DNA of 64,000 nucleotides from contig CAYTVL010000019.1 in assembly GCA_964441775.1 (NCBI GenBank), positions 25,697 to 89,696 of the forward strand, in the 5' to 3' direction. The notes under the pieces were generated by a model. The model worked only from the letters and a program-made list of their open reading frames with translations, was not told the DNA's origin and searched no databases. Source of the stretch: SYOC01 sp964441775 (lineage in GTDB: Bacteria > Desulfobacterota > Binatia > Bin18). Shown here piece after piece: positions 61,266 through 64,000 of this stretch. Position 1 is the first letter of the stretch. Each line of letters opens with the position of its first letter. Made by a program: the position numbers and the translations under genes.

Positions 61266-61299
61266 AAAAAGGCGACGGGGAAAAGGGAAAGCCCCGTCG
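61266..61299 (-). terminator. Intrinsic terminator of the sulfurtransferase gene
   Basis: CGACGGGG (61273-61280) and CCCCGTCG (61292-61299) form an 8-bp stem. Read on the minus strand it is followed by CCTTTTTA, an intrinsic terminator 28 nt after the TAG at 61327. This supports the TAG, and not the earlier TGA, as the true gene end. Confidence 0.82.
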
Positions 61300-61326
61300 T
61301 CCTCCGTCCACGGTTTCAGGGTTCAT

Positions 61327-62151
61327 CTACTTTTCTAGCGGCAGATCTTCACGATTCCCCCATTCCGCCCAAGACGCGTCATAATTCCGTACATTATCGA
61401 ATCCAAGAAGTCGGAGAGTAAAAAGTCCGTGCGCCGCACGGATGCCGCCCTGTCAATAAGTGATGATTTCACGCTCGGGCTTGACGCCGATCTGGTCGAA
61501 CATGGCGCGCAGTTCCGCGGCAGGTTTGAACTCTTTTGTCGTGCTGTTTACATAGTTCAGCCACTCAAGATGGACCGCCCTGGGAATGCGGCCCCCGCGT
61601 TTAGTGCCGCGCGCATTCTCTCCGGTCCATTCACCGTCGGAGCGCACGTCGAGAAGCATGCGGTCAGGTTTGCCGATCGAATCCTGCACATAATCCCAAC
61701 GAGCAATATATTGCTCTTGCACCCGTGATGTGAAGGAAGCCTGGGGCGGACGTGGCTCAGTCATGGTGACTGGTCGGCCTTCAGCCAACCACTTATCCCA
61801 GCCGCCATTGAGCACCTTGACTTGCGTGTGACCGTAATACGTCAGCGCCCACCAGAAGCGGGCTGCGTACAAGCCACTGAAACTGTCGTACGCAATCACC
61901 AGCGTGTCGTCACCGATCCCCAGCGCGCCCATTGTCTCCGCAAACTGCTCGGGACCCATGATGTGCAACGCGCCCTCTTTTTCTTTGAGATACTGATGCC
62001 CGCGAAAAGTGACCGCTCCGGGAATATGAGCGCGACGGTATGCATCGCGATTATCGCAATCCACGAGGCGGAGATTGGCGTCTTGTAGATGCGCTGCCAG
62101 CCATTCCGTCGTGACGAGCATGTCTGGTTGTGCATAGCCTTGATCTGCCAT
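61327..62151 (-). CDS. Probable selenocysteine-containing thiosulfate/3-mercaptopyruvate sulfurtransferase
   Basis: A two-domain rhodanese. ATG at 62151 (GGAGG upstream) opens 232 codons, then TGA at 61455-61453, then the conserved frame continues 41 codons to TAG at 61327. The N-terminal inactive rhodanese domain has DCDNRDAYRRAHIPGA. The catalytic domain has LLDVRSDGEWTG, then ITY-(TGA)-QGGIRAAHG, exactly where the family has Cys in CQGGIR. After it FTLRLLGFDNVRNYDASWAEWGNRED follows the family pattern. A 17-nt hairpin starts 10 nt after the TGA. Best reading: Sec at position 233. The alternative is a one-base nonsense mutation. Confidence 0.75.
61426..61442 (-). promoter_or_regulatory. Candidate bacterial SECIS hairpin
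   Basis: On the minus strand TCCGTGC-GGC-GCACGGA forms a perfect 7-bp stem with a 3-nt loop starting with G, placed 10 nt after the TGA. Known bacterial elements have a short upper stem, a small apical loop with an early G, and a loop 16-37 nt after the UGA; here that distance is 17 nt. Confidence 0.65.
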
Positions 62152-62318
62152 GATGAAGGGACCTCCTTCCTGAACTGTTCTCGGCCCGACTCTACTCGGA
62201 CAATGGCGTTCTCGCAAGGACGCGATGCTCATGGCGTTGAGTCGTAAAGGTCTAGACGCTTATTGCTCCACGACGTAATTACTGAATGATACCTGAAAGA
62301 AGAATAGGGAATTTGACT

Positions 62319-62573
62319 ATGAAAACTACGGTCATTCGTATTGGCAATTCCCGAGGCATCCGGATTCCCAAGAAACTGTTGGAGCAGTGTCAGCTGGAAG
62401 ATGAAGTCGAGCTGGAAGTGGTGGACAAGCAGCTTATCGTACGTCCTGCCGTCAAACCACGAAGCAGATGGGGCGAGGCTTTTCGTCGCATGCACGAGAA
62501 AGGGGACGACCAGCTGTTAGACCACGATGCTTTGCCGCAAACAGAGTGGGAGAAGACGGAGTGGCAATGGTAG
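62319..62573 (+). CDS. MazE-type (AbrB-fold) antitoxin
   Basis: An 84-residue SpoVT/AbrB-fold protein: MKTTVIRIGNSRGIRIPKKLLEQCQLEDEVELEV is the swapped-hairpin DNA-binding domain of MazE/PemI, followed by an acidic C-terminal tail ending TEWEKTEWQW. Start at 62319 by conserved N-terminus. It overlaps the MazF fragment by 7 nt (ATGGTAG), the usual mazEF layout. Confidence 0.87.
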   Translation: MKTTVIRIGNSRGIRIPKKLLEQCQLEDEVELEVVDKQLIVRPAVKPRSRWGEAFRRMHEKGDDQLLDHDALPQTEWEKTEWQW

Positions 62574-62679
62574 TTGCTCGATTCGACGTGTACCTCGTCC
62601 ACCTTGTGTATCTCGTCCACCTTGATCCGACCGAAGGGCTGATGAATGCAAGACGACACCGGGCAGGAGTCATTTTACA
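62567..62679 (+). pseudogene. Truncated MazF/PemK toxin
   Basis: ATG at 62567 gives VVARFDVYLVHLVYLVHLDPTEG, the start of a MazF protein. It has an 18-bp tandem duplication (62588-62605 and 62606-62623) that doubles VYLVHL. After that the frame is lost (KTTPG in another frame may be the old KTRP motif), and the OLD nuclease gene begins. Only about 40 of about 110 residues remain, so the toxin is dead. Confidence 0.7.
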
Positions 62680-64000
62680 ATGTACATTTCTCACGTTCAG
62701 ATTAAGAACTATAAATGCTTTTTCGCTACCGAGGAAATTCCTCTCTATCAAGGGTTCAATGTCATTGTAGGACAGAATGATGCGGGAAAGACTGCTTTCA
62801 TCGAGGCTCTTAGCTTACAATCTGGCAATGTCCCACACCTTAGCCTCAAGACAGTTCCTCACAATGGGAGTGTGCCCGATTCCGTCTCAGAAGTCACTAT
62901 TTCATTTACATTGACAAATGACGAACTTAAGGAATTATCAAGAAAAATTTCTCCATTCCAGGTGCCTGTAGATCCTGAGCGGCCTATGCAACCTCAAGTT
63001 GAGGCTTTTCTTCATCTCTATAGCGAAGAGAATCCGGAGATTCGCTGCGTTTTTCAGGGAGGCCAATGTATGGCTGGAATTTTCTCGTCCCAGAAAGACC
63101 CGAGGTTGCACAGAATGGGAGTTCAATTTGCTTTTAGCGACTCCGATGCGCAGCCTATTGCGACAGATACATCCATAACTAGAAGCTTTCATCCAGGACA
63201 GGACTTTGGTTTAAGAGTGGCTTCTTTATTAAGCCAGAAAATTTACCCTTTCAAAGCTGAACGATTTAACGTTGGAGAATCTAACCTTGGCCCAGATCCC
63301 ATTCTCCATTCTAATGCGCAAAATCTGGCACAAGTTCTCCATGTACTTCAAACAAGCAACCCGAGCAGGTTTGTACGTTTCAATTCTCTTGTTACATGTA
63401 TTTTTCCGCATGTTAAGCAAATAACCACCCCGCTTGTGAGTGAGAACAGGGCACGCATTTTTATCTGGCCGATTGGCGCCGATTCAGAAAGAGAGGACCT
63501 TGCGATTCCTCTTTCGGGAAGTGGGACGGGAATCGGTCAAGTCCTTGCTATTCTTTATGTAGTGTTAACTGCCCAGGAGCCGCGGACGATCATCATTGAT
63601 GAACCTCAAAGTTTTCTGCACCCAGGGGCAATCCGTAAGCTTTTCGAGATTCTTAAAGATCATGCCCAACATCAGTATATCGTGACTACTCACTCACCGA
63701 CTGTCATTACATCTACAGGTGCAGAAACCTTGCTTTTGGTTCGCAAAACAGAAACTGAAAGTCAGGTGTCAGTCATCAATGGCAATGAGACTCAGCAACT
63801 CAGTCTCTTTCTTGCGGAGATAGGAGCAAGACTCTCAGATGTGTTCGGAGCCGATAGGATTCTTTGGGTGGAGGGGCGCACTGAAGAGTTATGCTTTCCC
63901 GTGATCGTTAGAAAAATTCTCAAAAGACCCCTGCTAGGCACAGTCATCTTACAGCAGTTATCAAATGGGAGCGACTTGATAGCCACAATGCCGAACCCAC
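62680..64000 (+). CDS. OLD-family ATPase/TOPRIM endonuclease (partial, runs off the window)
   Basis: An open frame of 440 codons, uninterrupted to the window end. Walker A is VGQNDAGKTAF (31-38). The ABC-type signature is SGSGTGIGQVLAIL. Walker B is TIIIDEPQSFLHPGA, followed by IVTTHSPTVI. A TOPRIM start, DRILWVEGRTEE, follows. This is the order of OLD/GajA-type ATP-dependent nucleases used in phage defence. It is AT-rich compared with its neighbours and replaces the mazF tail, which suggests acquisition. No partner gene can be seen because the window ends. Confidence 0.85.
   Translation, partial: MYISHVQIKNYKCFFATEEIPLYQGFNVIVGQNDAGKTAFIEALSLQSGNVPHLSLKTVPHNGSVPDSVSEVTISFTLTNDELKELSRKISPFQVPVDPERPMQPQVEAFLHLYSEENPEIRCVFQGGQCMAGIFSSQKDPRLHRMGVQFAFSDSDAQPIATDTSITRSFHPGQDFGLRVASLLSQKIYPFKAERFNVGESNLGPDPILHSNAQNLAQVLHVLQTSNPSRFVRFNSLVTCIFPHVKQITTPLVSENRARIFIWPIGADSEREDLAIPLSGSGTGIGQVLAILYVVLTAQEPRTIIIDEPQSFLHPGAIRKLFEILKDHAQHQYIVTTHSPTVITSTGAETLLLVRKTETESQVSVINGNETQQLSLFLAEIGARLSDVFGADRILWVEGRTEELCFPVIVRKILKRPLLGTVILQQLSNGSDLIATMPNP

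Noticed and set aside
61453..61455. TGA taken as a normal stop of the sulfurtransferase
   Set aside because: Conserved rhodanese sequence continues in frame to a TAG, a hairpin follows the TGA at the right spacing, and the terminator lies after the TAG.

Overview
The window is a piece of a bacterial chromosome with moderately high GC, almost entirely coding. No 16S rRNA or marker phylogeny is available here. The gene mix fits an uncultured lineage of the deltaproteobacterial/Desulfobacterota, Binatota or Tectomicrobia kind: many LLM-type flavin oxidoreductases, acyl-CoA dehydrogenases beside phosphotransferase and DUF6285 genes, 2-oxoglutarate dehydrogenase with Lpd, VWFA-related proteins, and a probable selenoprotein. 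That placement is inference.

Layout. 1-8.4 kb: GFA-type enzyme, tRNA-Pro(GGG), then surE-pcm-cysteine desulfurase-mnmA-mtaB-rnc on the plus strand, an amidohydrolase and a DUF4160/DUF2442 pair. 8.4-13.4 kb: pyrD, an MDR oxidoreductase, pgm and an LLM oxidoreductase. 13.4-20.6 kb: small membrane and Cys-rich proteins, a second LLM enzyme, an SDR, a cupin, an orphan cytochrome-oxidase-III-like protein and a DUF6285/phosphotransferase/acyl-CoA dehydrogenase operon. 20.6-27.6 kb is an accessory island. It holds small toxin-antitoxin-like genes, several integron attC-like sites without an integrase (a CALIN-type array), a methyltransferase-like/HEPN protein, an Abi_C-type abortive-infection protein, and an IS1182-family element sitting in one attC site. 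27.8-35.5 kb: nitronate monooxygenase, MFS, a CoA-transferase-like protein, an SDR and a two-subunit hydroquinone 1,2-dioxygenase with a RidA protein, which looks like aromatic-ring catabolism. 35.6-41.2 kb: sucA-sucB-lpd, the complete 2-oxoglutarate dehydrogenase complex. 41.2-50 kb: a short Rho-like ATPase, a HyuA-like protein, a 20-residue Lys/Ala/Pro peptide in its own transcription unit, a VWFA protein, gamma-carbonic anhydrase and a periplasmic PheC-AroQ fusion. 50-61.2 kb: TPR lipoproteins, an MBL-fold hydrolase, NadD-like, deoxyhypusine-synthase-like, CysQ-like and MFS genes, and an ICMT-like protein. 61.3-62.2 kb: a two-domain sulfurtransferase whose catalytic cysteine codon is TGA. 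62.3-64 kb: MazE, a truncated MazF and an OLD-family ATPase/TOPRIM nuclease running off the end.

The two most notable items are the sulfurtransferase and the cassette array. In the sulfurtransferase (minus strand, 61327-62151), TGA replaces exactly the active-site Cys, the conserved frame continues to a TAG, and a 17-nt hairpin begins 10 nt after the TGA, as expected for a selenocysteine insertion element. The array at about 21.7-27.4 kb carries HEPN-type defence candidates. Both are sequence-based proposals without database confirmation.
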